Below the pieces are notes generated by a model. It was not told where the DNA came from, made no database searches, and saw only the letters and a list, made by a program, of their open reading frames with translations. Below, in pieces: positions 29,412 to 40,325 of a DNA stretch of 64,000 nt; the first letter of the stretch is position 1, and every line of letters begins with the position of its first letter. The translations under genes and the position numbers were made by a program. Source of the DNA: Legionella parisiensis (GTDB lineage Bacteria; Pseudomonadota; Gammaproteobacteria; Legionellales; Legionellaceae); contig NZ_LNYQ01000012.1 of the NCBI RefSeq assembly GCF_001467945.1, positions 1-64,000 of the forward strand, read 5' to 3'.

Positions 29412-31766
29412 CTAGCGCTTAATAGTTATTGCAGCAAATGAATGACCCAAATCAACTGTTTCAGGCATCGCGTTTGCTACCCATACAACATCTGCCGCAA
29501 TGCGTTCATCACGTTTAAGCGGCAATGTTATCTCAATATCTCCCTGAGATACAGTAGCAACATCGTCTAATTTCAATCTATCTGCAGTCGTCGGATTGAT
29601 ACGTATGCATGCTGATTCAGCAGCGGCGCATAATTGCAGCTCTATAGCGTTTCTAACAATTGCGTCGCTACGATAGAGTGGCCACTCACCTACTCGAATC
29701 AATGATTGATCAATTAGAGGCAAGCTCTCAGGATAATAGGGTTTATATTCTTGCTCCATTGTGATTGCAACACTATTTTTAATTTCTGACAAGATATCTT
29801 CGGTTGACAGATATTCAAAGCCATCACAATGCAATAAGTTACCAAGTACTCTCAATATTTTCCATGCAGGCCGAGATTCACCATGAGGAGTCAAAGCCCC
29901 TTTTACTGTTTGCCAGGTATTATCAATATTAATGTATGTGCCAGAGGTTTCAGCATATGGCGCCATGGGTAAAATGACATCGGCATAATCGTGCATTGAC
30001 TCATGATTATAAGCTGACATTAATACAACGAATTCCGCACCCAACATGGATTGTCTTGCGCCATAAGGATTTGCAAAATCAAAACCTGGCTCCACTCCCA
30101 TTAGAAAATATGCTTTAAGTTTTGCGTTCAGTGCTGTTTGTACATCCATACCTGGAGTCGAGTCTGCTTTGCCGGCAGTGGTTCGATGAGGGACCATTCC
30201 CGCCATCCAAGCACCTGCTGTGTTTGCACCATGGGTAAGCCTTAAAACTTTAGCCCCACTTAATTTCTCGATATGGAAAACTAATGTGCGCAATAAAGCC
30301 GCCTCAGGATGATTTTCACAAAGGGCACCAGTGATTAAGCAGGCCTGCTCGTCTTTCAATGCTTTGGCAACACGTTGAGTTGCTTTATCTGGCTCAAGAC
30401 CTATCAATAGTTTTTGCACTTCTGTAGGTAGATTTTTTATATCGCCAGCAAGAGCTAAAGCCAGCTTAGCAAGCTGCATTGGCATTTCCAAGGGTGAAAT
30501 AATGAATCGATCACTAAGTTCAAAACGATATTCAAAATCTACTGGATTTATGGCATAAATTTGAGCTCCATTACGAGCAGCCTTACGTACTCTTACACCA
30601 GCTAGAGGAACTTCTCGATCAATGTTGCAGCCAAGAAGCACTATTGTATTTTTTAATTCAACCTCTGCATATGGCAATGAGCTTTTTGGTGTGGTCGCCT
30701 GACGGTCCTGATCTTTAAAATCTACTTGCTGCAATCGGTGATCAAGATTATGAACACCAATGTCACGCATTAATTTTTGCAGCAAATACATTTCCTCCAA
30801 TGTAGAGGAGCTCGAACAAAAAGCCGCCACTTGCTCAGTGCCATTTTGTTTTATGACACGAGCCAGTCCTTCTGCGGTAAATTTTAGAGCCGTTTCCCAA
30901 TCGACAATTTCCCATTGTCCATTACGCTTAATCTGAGGTTTACTGGCTCTTAGTGGACTATTTAATCCCAAATAACTAAATCGGTCTCTGTCAGCAAGCC
31001 AAGTTTCATTTATTGCCTCATTTTCCTTAGGAACAATACGCATTAACTGATTTCGACGCGTGTGCAGATAAATGTTTGAACCGAGACAATCATGCGGTGC
31101 TACACCATCATGCTGGGCAAGCTCCCAAGCTCTCGCAGTAAAACGAAATGGTTTTGAAGTTAACGCACCAACAGGACATAAATCGATAATATTACCAGAA
31201 ACTTCTGATTTCATACTGTGCTGAACATAGGTTCCAATTTGCATGTGTTCACCACGGCCTGTTGCACCTAACTCTCTTAATCCAGCGATTTCCTCACCAA
31301 AGCGAACACAGCGCGTACAATGGATACAGCGAGTCATTTCAGTTGAAATCAACGTTCCTAAGTTATCATCATCTACTGATCTTTTGGTTTCTTTATATTC
31401 TGATTCATCAGCTCCATATCCCATTGAAATATCCTGCAATTCACACTCTCCACCCTGATCGCAAATGGGACAGTCCAGGGGATGGTTTATAAGAAGAAAC
31501 TCCATGACTACTTTTTGAGAATGTAATGCTTCTTTCGATTTGGTATATACCTTCATTCCATCGGTAATTGGAGTTGCGCATGCAGGAACTGGCTTGCGGC
31601 CATTTTCTACCTCAACTAAACACATGCGACAATTTGCAGCTACAGATAATTTTTTGTGATAGCAAAAACGTGGAATATGAATACCTGCCTCATCGGCAAC
31701 TTCGATGATCATTTTACCGTTTTCTGCTTCAAATGTATTACCGTCGATTTCAATAGTTGTAGTCAT
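29412..31766 (-). CDS. nuoG: NADH-quinone oxidoreductase subunit G
   Basis: Large iron-sulfur subunit of complex I. The 784-residue protein has an N-terminal 2Fe-2S domain (C-x10-C-x2-C pattern around residues 35-50), a His/Cys 4Fe-4S site (HPLDCPICDQGGEC), two further Cys sets near 145-200, then a molybdopterin-oxidoreductase-like domain (about 215-690) without a bound cofactor in this family. It is shorter than the E. coli protein (about 908 residues). It lies between nuoF and nuoH. Confidence 0.96.
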   Translation of the reverse strand: MTTTIEIDGNTFEAENGKMIIEVADEAGIHIPRFCYHKKLSVAANCRMCLVEVENGRKPVPACATPITDGMKVYTKSKEALHSQKVVMEFLLINHPLDCPICDQGGECELQDISMGYGADESEYKETKRSVDDDNLGTLISTEMTRCIHCTRCVRFGEEIAGLRELGATGRGEHMQIGTYVQHSMKSEVSGNIIDLCPVGALTSKPFRFTARAWELAQHDGVAPHDCLGSNIYLHTRRNQLMRIVPKENEAINETWLADRDRFSYLGLNSPLRASKPQIKRNGQWEIVDWETALKFTAEGLARVIKQNGTEQVAAFCSSSSTLEEMYLLQKLMRDIGVHNLDHRLQQVDFKDQDRQATTPKSSLPYAEVELKNTIVLLGCNIDREVPLAGVRVRKAARNGAQIYAINPVDFEYRFELSDRFIISPLEMPMQLAKLALALAGDIKNLPTEVQKLLIGLEPDKATQRVAKALKDEQACLITGALCENHPEAALLRTLVFHIEKLSGAKVLRLTHGANTAGAWMAGMVPHRTTAGKADSTPGMDVQTALNAKLKAYFLMGVEPGFDFANPYGARQSMLGAEFVVLMSAYNHESMHDYADVILPMAPYAETSGTYINIDNTWQTVKGALTPHGESRPAWKILRVLGNLLHCDGFEYLSTEDILSEIKNSVAITMEQEYKPYYPESLPLIDQSLIRVGEWPLYRSDAIVRNAIELQLCAAAESACIRINPTTADRLKLDDVATVSQGDIEITLPLKRDERIAADVVWVANAMPETVDLGHSFAAITIKR

Positions 31767-31782
31767 GGTTAAACCTTTTTAA

Positions 31783-33069
31783 TTATGCTGCGACGATCGA
31801 GCGTTTATGCTTAACGAAATATTCAAATTCATCGCGGAAATGCTTTACAAAACTTTGTACAGGCCAAGCTGCTGCCTCGCCTAGTGCACAAATAGTGCGT
31901 CCTTCGATATTATTCGCAACATTGACTAGTTTTTCTACATCCCCAGGCTCACCATGGCCTTCTTTAATACGGTGCAATAATCGGACTAACCAGCCTGTAC
32001 CCTCACGACATGGAGTGCATTGACCGCAAGACTCATCCATATAAAACTCAGAAATGCGGTATAATGCATCAACCATACAGGTTGTTTCATCCATAATAAT
32101 GACCGCACCAGAACCTAATCCTGAACCTGCTTTTTGTATGCTGTCATAGTCCATATCAAGTTCCATCATTATGTCACCAGGTAGTACACGCATGGACGAA
32201 CCGCCAGGGATCACTGCTTTAATTTTTCGCCCCTTGATCACTCCACCAGCAAGTTCAAGAAGTGTTTTGAATGGCGTTCCTAAGGGAATTTCATAATTTC
32301 CAGGTTTATTAACATGCCCGCTCACGCTAAAGCATTTAGCTCCACCATTATTGGGCTTGCCAATTTTTAAAAACCACTCGCCGCCTTTTTCCATAATAAC
32401 CGGAACAGAAGCAAAGGTTTCGGTATTATTTATAGTTGTAGGTTTGCCGTATAAACCATAGTTAGCAGGAAATGGGGGTTTAAATCTCGGTTGACCTTTT
32501 TTCCCTTCTAGGGAGTTAAGCAATGCAGTCTCTTCACCGCATATATAAGCGCCAGCACCCAAGTGATTATACAAATCAAAATCAATACCGGAGCCTAAAA
32601 TATTCTTACCAAGCAAACCTGCTGCATAAGCTTCTTGCAGCGCAGCTTCTGTACGTTCATAAGGCAACCAAAATTCACCGCGAATGTAGTTATATCCTAC
32701 AGTGGAGCCCATGGTATATCCGGCAATCGCCATTCCTTCAATAAGCTGATGAGGATTTGATGTAAGAATTTCACGGTCCTTACATGTACCCGGTTCGCCT
32801 TCGTCGGAATTACATACCACATACTTCTGTACCGGACTGTTACGATTCATAAAACTCCATTTTAATCCGGTTGGAAATCCTGCTCCTCCTCTACCTCGCA
32901 AGGCAGATGTTTTTAATTCATCAATAATTGCCTGTGGAGAAGTTTGCTCTTTTAGTATTTTTCTCCATGCACTATACCCACCAACACTTTCGTAAGCAGA
33001 TAGCGTCCAAGGCTCTGGTAGATGAAATGTTCGATAACAAACTTGATTTAATTCAACCACGGTAACCAC
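31783..33069 (-). CDS. nuoF: NADH-quinone oxidoreductase subunit F
   Basis: NADH- and FMN-binding subunit that starts electron transfer. At 428 residues it has the nucleotide-binding segment [13 protein letters not shown] (about 59-71), the FMN-binding region with [15 protein letters not shown], and the 4Fe-4S cysteines in [12 protein letters not shown] plus a distal cysteine in RTICALG. It follows nuoE by 9 bases. Confidence 0.98.
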   Translation of the reverse strand: MVTVVELNQVCYRTFHLPEPWTLSAYESVGGYSAWRKILKEQTSPQAIIDELKTSALRGRGGAGFPTGLKWSFMNRNSPVQKYVVCNSDEGEPGTCKDREILTSNPHQLIEGMAIAGYTMGSTVGYNYIRGEFWLPYERTEAALQEAYAAGLLGKNILGSGIDFDLYNHLGAGAYICGEETALLNSLEGKKGQPRFKPPFPANYGLYGKPTTINNTETFASVPVIMEKGGEWFLKIGKPNNGGAKCFSVSGHVNKPGNYEIPLGTPFKTLLELAGGVIKGRKIKAVIPGGSSMRVLPGDIMMELDMDYDSIQKAGSGLGSGAVIIMDETTCMVDALYRISEFYMDESCGQCTPCREGTGWLVRLLHRIKEGHGEPGDVEKLVNVANNIEGRTICALGEAAAWPVQSFVKHFRDEFEYFVKHKRSIVAA

Positions 33070-33078
33070 CTCTAGCTT

Positions 33079-33582
33079 TTATTGGTATTCTTCCAACACT
33101 TTATCTATAGATTCAGGAGTCAGATTTTCATGATAATCCTTGTCCACCTGCATCATTGGTGCGTTAACACAGGCACCTAAACACTCAACAGATCTTAAAG
33201 TAAAACGTCCATCATCTGTCGTTTCACCTAATTTTATGCTTAATTTTTTTTCTAAATAATTAACAATTGCAGCCGAGTCACGTAACATGCACGAGATATT
33301 GGTACATACGTTTATCGAATGTCTCCCAACCTGCTTGTGTTCGTACATAGTATAAAAACTAGCAACTTCATATACGGCAATAGAAGGCATCTCGAGATAC
33401 TCAGCTACAGCATCCATTAATTCTGTCGTTAAATGACCGTGCTCTTCTTGAACAATACGCAGAGTACTCATTACAGCCGATTGCTTTTGATCTTTTGGAT
33501 ATTTCGCTATCCAATGATCAATGTCCTTTATTCGTGAAGCGGACACCAATTGATGTAATATTTTTGCTGAATTATCAGACAT
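33079..33582 (-). CDS. nuoE: NADH-quinone oxidoreductase subunit E
   Basis: Thioredoxin-fold subunit with the N1a 2Fe-2S cluster. The 167-residue protein has the four ligands C93, C98, C134 and C138 (CTNISC, ECLGAC). A helical N-terminal part precedes the fold. It is separated from nuoD by 77 bases. Confidence 0.96.
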   Translation of the reverse strand: MSDNSAKILHQLVSASRIKDIDHWIAKYPKDQKQSAVMSTLRIVQEEHGHLTTELMDAVAEYLEMPSIAVYEVASFYTMYEHKQVGRHSINVCTNISCMLRDSAAIVNYLEKKLSIKLGETTDDGRFTLRSVECLGACVNAPMMQVDKDYHENLTPESIDKVLEEYQ

Positions 33583-33659
33583 TTCTAAACCTTTATTAAT
33601 TTAAATTGCAATTTTCTGGAATGTCATTTTAATAATCGTAAGAACTGACATGTCACAAA

Positions 33660-34913
33660 TTAACGATCAATTTCACCAAATACTATATCCTGACTCGCTA
33701 AAATAGCGACTCCATCAGCGATCATGTGTCCGCGAGTCATTGCATCGTAGCTGGACAGATGGGCAAACCCAGGAGCGCGAATTTTCAGTCTATAGGGTTT
33801 ATTAGCACCATCTGAAACCATATAAATACCAAACTCACCCTTTGGTGCCTCAACCGCGCTATAAACTTCCCCGCATGGCACACAAAAACCTTCGGTGAAC
33901 AATTTAAAGTGATGAATTAATGACTCCATATCTTCTTTCATTTCCACACGACGCGGCGGTGTCACCTTATGGTCATCAAGACGGACAGGGCCGGGATTCG
34001 CTCTGAGCCACTCGATGCATTGTCTGATAATACGATTTGATTGTCTTAACTCTTCAACACGTACCAAGTAGCGATCATAACAATCACCCGTTTTACCTAC
34101 TGGGATATCAAAATCCACGCGGTCATATACCGCATAACTTTGCTTTTTACGTAAGTCCCAAGCAACACCTGAACCACGAAGCATTGGCCCTGTAAATCCC
34201 CATTGCAAAGCTTCTTCTGGTGAAACAACACCGATGTCTACGGTACGTTGTTTCCAAATTCTGTTCTCGGTTAATAAAGTTTCATATTCATCAACACAGC
34301 GAGGGAATCGTTCAGTGAATGCCCACAGAAAATCAAGCAAACTACCGCTTCTATCTTCATTAAGCTTGTCAACTTCACGCTCGTTATGCCATCTTGATGC
34401 TTTGTATTTAGGCATAGTATCAGGAAGATCTCGTGCAACACCACCAGGTCTATAATAGGTAGCATGCATTCGTGCCCCTGAAACAGCTTCATAGCAATCA
34501 AATAAATCTTCGCGCTCTCTGAAACAATATAAAAACACAGTCATCGCACCAATATCCAGTGCGATAGCACCCAGCCATAACAGATGATTCAAAATACGAG
34601 TTATTTCATCAAACATTGTACGGATGTATTGAGCGCGAATCGGAGCTTCTATACCTAAAAGTTTTTCGATTGCACGCACATAAGCATGCTCATTACACAT
34701 CATGGACACGTAATCGAGTCTATCCATGTAGCCGATCGATTGGATGTACGGTTTTGTTTCTGCTAGTTTTTCTGTAGCACGATGCAATAATCCTATATGA
34801 GGGTCTGCACGAACTATGGTTTCACCTTCAAGCTCGAGAACTAAGCGTAGAACACCATGCGCGGCAGGATGTTGTGGACCAAAGTTTAAGGTGTAATTCT
34901 TTAATTCAATCAT
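33660..34913 (-). CDS. nuoD: NADH-quinone oxidoreductase subunit D
   Basis: The 49-kDa quinone-site subunit, related to [NiFe]-hydrogenase large subunits but without metal ligands. The 417-residue protein has the N-terminal [21 protein letters not shown] signature, including the histidines close to bound quinone, and the conserved end GEIDR. It is encoded separately from nuoC, unlike the E. coli fused nuoCD gene. The start codon overlaps the nuoC stop by one base. Confidence 0.97.
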   Translation of the reverse strand: MIELKNYTLNFGPQHPAAHGVLRLVLELEGETIVRADPHIGLLHRATEKLAETKPYIQSIGYMDRLDYVSMMCNEHAYVRAIEKLLGIEAPIRAQYIRTMFDEITRILNHLLWLGAIALDIGAMTVFLYCFREREDLFDCYEAVSGARMHATYYRPGGVARDLPDTMPKYKASRWHNEREVDKLNEDRSGSLLDFLWAFTERFPRCVDEYETLLTENRIWKQRTVDIGVVSPEEALQWGFTGPMLRGSGVAWDLRKKQSYAVYDRVDFDIPVGKTGDCYDRYLVRVEELRQSNRIIRQCIEWLRANPGPVRLDDHKVTPPRRVEMKEDMESLIHHFKLFTEGFCVPCGEVYSAVEAPKGEFGIYMVSDGANKPYRLKIRAPGFAHLSSYDAMTRGHMIADGVAILASQDIVFGEIDR

Positions 34914-35590
34914 TATTCGCCCCTTTCATCACCAATATAACGGTTATCATTACGAATAACCTTGGGCACTAAAACTCTGGGTTCAATATCTACTGGAGCG
35001 TATATGACCTTTTCAAATTTTGCGTCATAGCGCATTTCAACATGACCACTGAGTGGGAAATCTTTACGAAATGGATGTCCAATAAAGCCATAATCTGTCA
35101 AAATACGTCTTAAATCAGGGTGTCCTTCAAATAAAATACCATATAAATCATAGGCTTCGCGCTCAAACCAATTTGCGCCTTTCCATAAATGATGTACTGA
35201 CGGAACTATTAAATGAGACTCATCAACGAATACCTTAACACGTAATCGATGGTTTAGTTTTGTTGAAAGTAAATGATATACTACAGCAAAACGTGGTTTA
35301 TTGAGAGCATAAACCTTAAATTCTTGACGCTCTACTCCCCGAGAAAACCCGCTTTCAGTCGCGGAATCAGTTTCCCAATCATATTCACCATAAAGCAAAT
35401 AATCCACGGCACACAAATCAATAAGCTGATCAAAACAAAACGCTTCTAGATCACGTAGCTCCAACATTATTGCTTTTAAATTTGATGCATCACACTCAAT
35501 GGTTACCTCATCATAAGCGACAGTAATATCATTAATTTGAGTCGCCAGTTCTGTTTTGAGTTGTTCAACCAAATAATCATTTTTTGTCAT
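34913..35590 (-). CDS. nuoC: NADH-quinone oxidoreductase subunit C
   Basis: The 30-kDa peripheral subunit. The 225-residue protein has the family signature [14 protein letters not shown] followed by [24 protein letters not shown]. Its C-terminal tail is about 20 residues beyond the core and basic. It lies 22 bases after nuoB and overlaps nuoD by one base. Confidence 0.97.
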   Translation of the reverse strand: MTKNDYLVEQLKTELATQINDITVAYDEVTIECDASNLKAIMLELRDLEAFCFDQLIDLCAVDYLLYGEYDWETDSATESGFSRGVERQEFKVYALNKPRFAVVYHLLSTKLNHRLRVKVFVDESHLIVPSVHHLWKGANWFEREAYDLYGILFEGHPDLRRILTDYGFIGHPFRKDFPLSGHVEMRYDAKFEKVIYAPVDIEPRVLVPKVIRNDNRYIGDERGE

Positions 35591-35612
35591 CTATTTTGCA
35601 CCTTTGATGAGC

Positions 35613-36089
35613 TTAAGCTTCTAAGATTTTTTTATGCCTGATTTTGTTCTGCAATTGAATAATGCCATACAGTAATGCTTCAGCAGTTGGAGGACAGCCT
35701 GGCACGTATACATCAACTGGCACAATACGATCACACCCTCGAACTACAGAATAGGAGTAATGGTAATAGCCACCTCCATTCGCACAAGAGCCCATGGAAA
35801 TTACCCATCGTGGCTCAGGCATTTGATCGTAAACTTTACGCAAGGCAGGAGCCATTTTATTGCATAAAGTACCAGCAACTATCATTACATCCGATTGCCG
35901 TGGACTGGGACGAAATATAATTCCAAACCGATCCAGGTCATAGCGTGCTGCACCTACATGCATCATTTCTACTGCACAACATGCCAATCCAAAAGTCATA
36001 GGCCACATAGAACCACTACGTGCCCATCCGAGAAGTTTTTCGACTGAAGTCGTTACAAAGCCACTTTTTTGCAATTCTGCAACCGCCAT
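35613..36089 (-). CDS. nuoB: NADH-quinone oxidoreductase subunit B
   Basis: Carries the terminal 4Fe-4S cluster N2 that passes electrons to quinone. The 158-residue protein has the four ligand positions C37, C38, C102 and C132, within [20 protein letters not shown] and VPGCPPTAE. Its start is 244 bases after the end of nuoA, an unusually long gap for this operon, and that gap contains a terminator-like hairpin. Confidence 0.97.
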   Translation of the reverse strand: MAVAELQKSGFVTTSVEKLLGWARSGSMWPMTFGLACCAVEMMHVGAARYDLDRFGIIFRPSPRQSDVMIVAGTLCNKMAPALRKVYDQMPEPRWVISMGSCANGGGYYHYSYSVVRGCDRIVPVDVYVPGCPPTAEALLYGIIQLQNKIRHKKILEA

Positions 36090-36116
36090 AGCTAGCCTCT
36101 AAGCAGTAAAATTATT

Positions 36117-36173
36117 AATAAAAAAAAACCACTTCTGATTGATTTCTTCTTTATGAAGTTACGATCAGAAGTG
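36117..36173 (-). terminator. Terminator-like hairpin between nuoA and nuoB
   Basis: On the minus strand CACTTCTGAT (36173-36164) and ATCAGAAGTG (36139-36130) form a perfect 10-bp stem with a 24-base loop, followed by GG-free TTTTTTTT after one G (about 36128-36117). It lies in the 244-base gap between nuoA and nuoB, where uninterrupted transcription would be expected. It may be an attenuator or a partial terminator. The rest of the gap holds only two tiny ORFs (about 28-29 codons) that I do not support. Confidence 0.6.
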
Positions 36174-36333
36174 AATTAAACCCGTTTACAATTAGCTTGA
36201 TTAAGTCCTGAGGCGTTGATTTCGAGCACCGCTGCAACATACTTAAAAGTAGGTGCATATCAGGGCACAGGAAATCGCGGCCTTGCAGTAAGGACAGTAG
36301 AATTGCAAACAAGTTCTATTTCGCATTCTTAGA

Positions 36334-36690
36334 TTATTCCCAATCTAATGCGCCTCGTTTCCATTCATAAATAAAGCCAATCACTAACAATCCTAAAAAT
36401 AACATCATTCCAGCAAAACCAAACCAACCAATTTTGCGTAAAGCTAAAGCCCACGGAAAGAAAAATGCAGTTTCTAAATCAAAAATAATAAATAATATTG
36501 CAACTAGATAAAAGCGAACATCAAATGGAATATGGGAACTCTCAAATGCACCAAACCCACATTCGTAGGGAGCGTTCTTGGCACTATCGGGATTGTGCTT
36601 TGAAAGAAGAGAACCTGCCCCTAACATTGCTAAGCCCAATGCCAATCCGATAATTATGAAAATAAGAACAGGTAAATATTGAGATAGCAT
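36334..36690 (-). CDS. nuoA: NADH-quinone oxidoreductase subunit A
   Basis: Small membrane subunit next to the quinone site and the first gene of the nuo operon. The 118-residue protein has three transmembrane helices and the conserved [12 protein letters not shown] loop and [26 protein letters not shown]. It begins 25 bases beyond the CCA end of tRNA-Leu on the same strand. No clear separate promoter was recognised, so transcription may come through secG and the tRNA. Confidence 0.95.
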   Translation of the reverse strand: MLSQYLPVLIFIIIGLALGLAMLGAGSLLSKHNPDSAKNAPYECGFGAFESSHIPFDVRFYLVAILFIIFDLETAFFFPWALALRKIGWFGFAGMMLFLGLLVIGFIYEWKRGALDWE

Positions 36691-36714
36691 TTTTTCACCT
36701 TGTACGGATTAAAA

Positions 36715-36799
36715 TGGTGCCGAAGGCCGGACTCGAACCGGCACGGCTTTCGCCACCGCCCCCTCAAGACGGCGTGTCTACCAATTCCACCACTTCGGC
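36715..36799 (-). tRNA. tRNA-Leu (GAG)
   Basis: An 85-base class II tRNA with a long variable arm and encoded CCA. The anticodon loop TTGAGGG between the CCGTC/GGCGG stem gives anticodon GAG, reading CUC and CUU. The T-arm GGTTCGAGTCC is intact. It lies between secG and nuoA, the position of leuU in E. coli. Confidence 0.96.
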
Positions 36800-36871
36800 A
36801 ATTCTTTATTAATAATTATTAATTCATTCCTAATCTTCTCTACATTTATGTGTAGAAAAAGAATATTTTAT

Positions 36872-37195
36872 TTATTTTTTCTTACCGTTATCTACTGGTA
36901 CTGGTACTGAATTCGCAGGTACACTTGTTTGTTGAGGAATTATTTGCTGATCCGCTTTTTGATATTGCACAGACACCAAATAGGATAACAATAAACTGGT
37001 GACAAAAAACGTCAGCGCCAAACCACCAGTTAGTTTAAATAAAAATCCACCTGTACCCTGGCTTCCAAATAAGGTATTCGAAGCTCCAGATCCAAAAGCC
37101 GCACCAATATCAGCACCTTTACCATGCTGGATAAGAACCAGGCCTATTAAGACTACAGCAACAATTACATGAATCATTAATATCAATTGATACAT
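36872..37195 (-). CDS. secG: Preprotein translocase subunit SecG
   Basis: Accessory subunit of the SecYEG channel. The 107-residue protein has two transmembrane helices (about 2-20 and 52-72), the conserved [21 protein letters not shown] loop between them, and a low-complexity Pro/Val C-terminus. It overlaps the end of tpiA by 13 bases and is followed by tRNA-Leu, as is usual in gammaproteobacteria. Confidence 0.95.
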   Translation of the reverse strand: MYQLILMIHVIVAVVLIGLVLIQHGKGADIGAAFGSGASNTLFGSQGTGGFLFKLTGGLALTFFVTSLLLSYLVSVQYQKADQQIIPQQTSVPANSVPVPVDNGKKK

Positions 37196-37932
37196 TTCAC
37201 AATTTCCACAAACTGTTTCGCGTTCAACGATGCACCGCCAACCAAGCCACCATCTACATCGGGCATGGCAAATAACTCCCTGGCATTATTTTCGTTCACA
37301 CTTCCTCCGTAAAGAAGTGATAAACACTCAGCATCGCTATGATTTATTTCTGCAACCAGATTTCTAATGAACTGATGTACTTCCTGTGCCTGTTCTGGTG
37401 ATGCAGTTTTTCCTGTACCTATTGCCCAAACGGGTTCGTAAGCTATAACACAATCACGAAAACAATTTTTATCGTGTTTACTTACTGCAAGCAGTTGCTT
37501 GGCAATTGCTTGTTCTGTCTGTCCCTTTTCACGTTCAGCTAACGTTTCACCGACACAAAGAATCGGTATCATACCATGTTCTTTTACATGGTGGAATTTT
37601 TGTGCCACAAAATTTTCATCCTCGTGAAAAAAATGTCTTCTCTCAGAGTGCCCTACCAAAACATAGCGGCAGTTAAAATCCTTTAACATAGGTGCTGATA
37701 TCTCGCCAGTGTAAGCACCAAAATCCTTGGGATACACATTCTGGGCACCTATATCAATTGTACAGTCAGCAAGAATATCTCTAGCTTGCGAAATATAAAT
37801 CGCAGGAGGCATTACGATCACTTGCACATTGTTCATAGATTTAAGTAATTCTTTAAGTTCCTTACTTAATTGAATCACCTGCTGCAGCTGCCCGTTCATT
37901 TTCCAGTTGCCAGCAACTATCTTGTGTCTCAT
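37183..37932 (-). CDS. tpiA: Triosephosphate isomerase
   Basis: Interconverts dihydroxyacetone phosphate and glyceraldehyde-3-phosphate. The 249-residue protein has the catalytic lysine in GNWKMNG (K11), the catalytic histidine in LVGHSERR (about 95) and the catalytic glutamate in [11 protein letters not shown] (about 165), with the phosphate-binding YGGSVNENN and GGASL loops. It is 108 bases after glmM and overlaps secG by 13 bases, so secG is translationally coupled to it. Confidence 0.97.
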   Translation of the reverse strand: MRHKIVAGNWKMNGQLQQVIQLSKELKELLKSMNNVQVIVMPPAIYISQARDILADCTIDIGAQNVYPKDFGAYTGEISAPMLKDFNCRYVLVGHSERRHFFHEDENFVAQKFHHVKEHGMIPILCVGETLAEREKGQTEQAIAKQLLAVSKHDKNCFRDCVIAYEPVWAIGTGKTASPEQAQEVHQFIRNLVAEINHSDAECLSLLYGGSVNENNARELFAMPDVDGGLVGGASLNAKQFVEIVKCIN

Positions 37933-38040
37933 CAGAATGCCTCTTCATTTTCAACTGCGGACTATACCCAAACTAATTGCTGATGTGTAGTCCTATCGCA
38001 ATTTTTTTTATCAAAAGCTTCAATACATAAGTCTGATTTA

Positions 38041-39396
38041 TCACTGAATGTCTAAAGTTCTTTCAATTTGACTTATATCATCACATAGCTTTTGCGCGTG
38101 TTGTCTCACTATAGACTCATCCATACCTTCTACCATAACACGCAATAATGGTTCAGTTCCTGAGGGTCTGAGCAATACTCTTCCCTCTCCATTTAGACTT
38201 GACTCTAAAGCCCTTACTACCTCGATTACTTGTGAGTGTTCTGCAAGTAAGGTAGCGTAATTGGTTTTTAAATTCACTAAACTTTGTGGTAATAGATTGA
38301 TGCCCTGAATTAATTGCTGTAGCGTTTTACCCTGCTTCACCATAATTGATAATACTTGTAATGCAGCAACTATCCCATCACCTGTTGTAGTTTTATCCAG
38401 GCAGACGATATGCCCCGAAGTTTCGCCACCTATTTTCCAGTCTTTTTCCCGTAAAGCCTCTAAAACATATCGATCACCTACACGTGTTCGGACAAAGGGA
38501 ATACCTAAACTCTTAATAGCGGTTTCTAAGCCATAATTGCTCATCTGGGTACCAACTACACCACCGTTGAGTACACCTCGCTGATGCCTATCTTTGGCAA
38601 TAATGTAAAGTATTTGATCCCCATCAATTAAACGACCATCTGAATCAATGAGTATGACACGATCGCCATCACCATCCAGGCCAATACCAATATCTGCGCC
38701 TGTACTCACGACTTTTTGTCTTAGTAGTTCAGGAGATGTTGAACCACAATCTTCGTTAATATTAAACCCATCAGGGCGATTACCTATAGAAATTACTTGA
38801 GCTCCAAGCTCAGAAAATACATTTGGGGCAATATGGTAGGTCGCACCATTTGCACAATCAACTACAATTTTTAATCCGGATAACCGCGTTAATGACGGAA
38901 TAGTGGATTTACAAAACTCTATATATCGTCCACTTGCATCATTAATTCGTGTTGCTTTCCCTAAATTCTGAGAAGGCACTGTTTGCATTTTCTTTTCCAG
39001 TTCGGCCTCAATTTCTAGCTCGACGCTATCAGGTAATTTACCTCCTTCAGAGGAAAAAAACTTGATCCCGTTATCTTCAAAGAGATTGTGTGATGCACTG
39101 ATGACTATACCTGCATTTGCTCTTAGTGTTTGGGTTAGATAAGCTATAGCAGGAGTGGGCATAGGTCCAAGCAAAGCAACGTCAACACCGGCAGCGGATA
39201 GTCCTGCTTCAAGAGCAGATTCCAACATATAGCCTGATACTCTGGTATCTTTTCCAATCACTACTTTTTTACGTTGGCCATTAGCGAGCACACGACCAAC
39301 CGCCCAACCCAGTTTTAATACAAACTCTGGGTTAATATTTGATAAACCCACGTGTCCGCGTATACCATCCGTACCAAAATATTTACGTTGACTCAT
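38041..39396 (-). CDS. glmM: Phosphoglucosamine mutase
   Basis: Converts glucosamine-6-phosphate to glucosamine-1-phosphate for peptidoglycan and LPS precursors. The 451-residue protein has the phosphoserine S102 in ISASHN, the Mg-binding [10 protein letters not shown] block, the sugar-binding GGETSGHI block and the phosphate-binding [12 protein letters not shown] block. It lies between folP (26 bases upstream) and tpiA. Confidence 0.97.
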   Translation of the reverse strand: MSQRKYFGTDGIRGHVGLSNINPEFVLKLGWAVGRVLANGQRKKVVIGKDTRVSGYMLESALEAGLSAAGVDVALLGPMPTPAIAYLTQTLRANAGIVISASHNLFEDNGIKFFSSEGGKLPDSVELEIEAELEKKMQTVPSQNLGKATRINDASGRYIEFCKSTIPSLTRLSGLKIVVDCANGATYHIAPNVFSELGAQVISIGNRPDGFNINEDCGSTSPELLRQKVVSTGADIGIGLDGDGDRVILIDSDGRLIDGDQILYIIAKDRHQRGVLNGGVVGTQMSNYGLETAIKSLGIPFVRTRVGDRYVLEALREKDWKIGGETSGHIVCLDKTTTGDGIVAALQVLSIMVKQGKTLQQLIQGINLLPQSLVNLKTNYATLLAEHSQVIEVVRALESSLNGEGRVLLRPSGTEPLLRVMVEGMDESIVRQHAQKLCDDISQIERTLDIQ

Positions 39397-39422
39397 CCTT
39401 AACCACCTCTTATCAAGAATTT

Positions 39423-40304
39423 TTAGCTCTCATGAGCTGATATATTGGCCTTCTCTAACATGGTAATCATATGTAACGCTTGATTAGTTTCATCGACATC
39501 ATGCGTTCTAATGATTCCAGCACCTTTCAGTGCAGCATAAACTGCGACCGCTATACTACCTATTAACCGCTGATCCACTTCTTTGGCAAGCACCGCTCCA
39601 ATAGTACTTTTGCGCGATACCCCTAAAAGCAGAGGCCTTTTAAATGGTGCAAAACTATCAAGATTTTTAACTAAGAGCAAATTATCTCGTACTCGTTTTC
39701 CAAATCCAAAGCCTGGATCTAAAATTATATTGTTTCTTTTAATGCCGACACGCTCACACATTGTAATACGTTCTGTAAAAAAACGCGTCACTTCAGTTAG
39801 CACACCATCTGGGTAATATGGATTTTGTTGCATATTATGTGGTGCTCCTTGCATGTGCATCAGACAAACAGGAACTGCTAGTTTCGCAGCCATTTCGAGA
39901 GCGCCCTCAGTGCGTAAAGCATAAATATCATTAATTACGTTGGCACCAGCACTTACAGCAGCTTCCATTACTGCTGGTTTATTTGTATCAATCGAGATGC
40001 AAATATCTGAACTAGTACGAATTTGTTCGATGACAGGAATAACTCGATTCAATTCTACCTCGAGTGGAACATGCTGTGCACCTGGTCTGGTAGATTGTCC
40101 CCCAATATCAATTAAATCAGCTCCTTGGCGTATAATCTGGAATGCATGTTCACAAGCCCTCTCCGAAGATAAAAATTTACCCCCATCGGAAAAAGAATCC
40201 GGAGTAACATTCAAGATGCCCATAATTAATGGTTTTTCGGGTAGATTATCTAATAAAGGTTGGCGTTGACGTGCAAGCCAACCTAAAAATTGCTGTGAAT
40301 TCAC
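39423..40304 (-). CDS. folP: Dihydropteroate synthase
   Basis: Joins p-aminobenzoate to dihydropterin pyrophosphate in folate synthesis; the target of sulfonamides. The 293-residue protein has the signature [15 protein letters not shown], the [11 protein letters not shown] block and the [11 protein letters not shown] block. It follows ftsH by 21 bases and is adjacent to glmM, as in E. coli. Confidence 0.97.
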   Translation of the reverse strand: MNSQQFLGWLARQRQPLLDNLPEKPLIMGILNVTPDSFSDGGKFLSSERACEHAFQIIRQGADLIDIGGQSTRPGAQHVPLEVELNRVIPVIEQIRTSSDICISIDTNKPAVMEAAVSAGANVINDIYALRTEGALEMAAKLAVPVCLMHMQGAPHNMQQNPYYPDGVLTEVTRFFTERITMCERVGIKRNNIILDPGFGFGKRVRDNLLLVKNLDSFAPFKRPLLLGVSRKSTIGAVLAKEVDQRLIGSIAVAVYAALKGAGIIRTHDVDETNQALHMITMLEKANISAHES

Positions 40305-40325
40305 CTGCTTCTCTCACTAATAATC

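Noticed and set aside
36181-36333. Two tiny ORFs (about 28-29 codons) on the minus strand in the nuoA-nuoB gap, one with a CPYC pair
   Set aside because: No convincing ribosome-binding site, no recognisable motif beyond a short Cys pair, and the size is what chance would give in such a gap.
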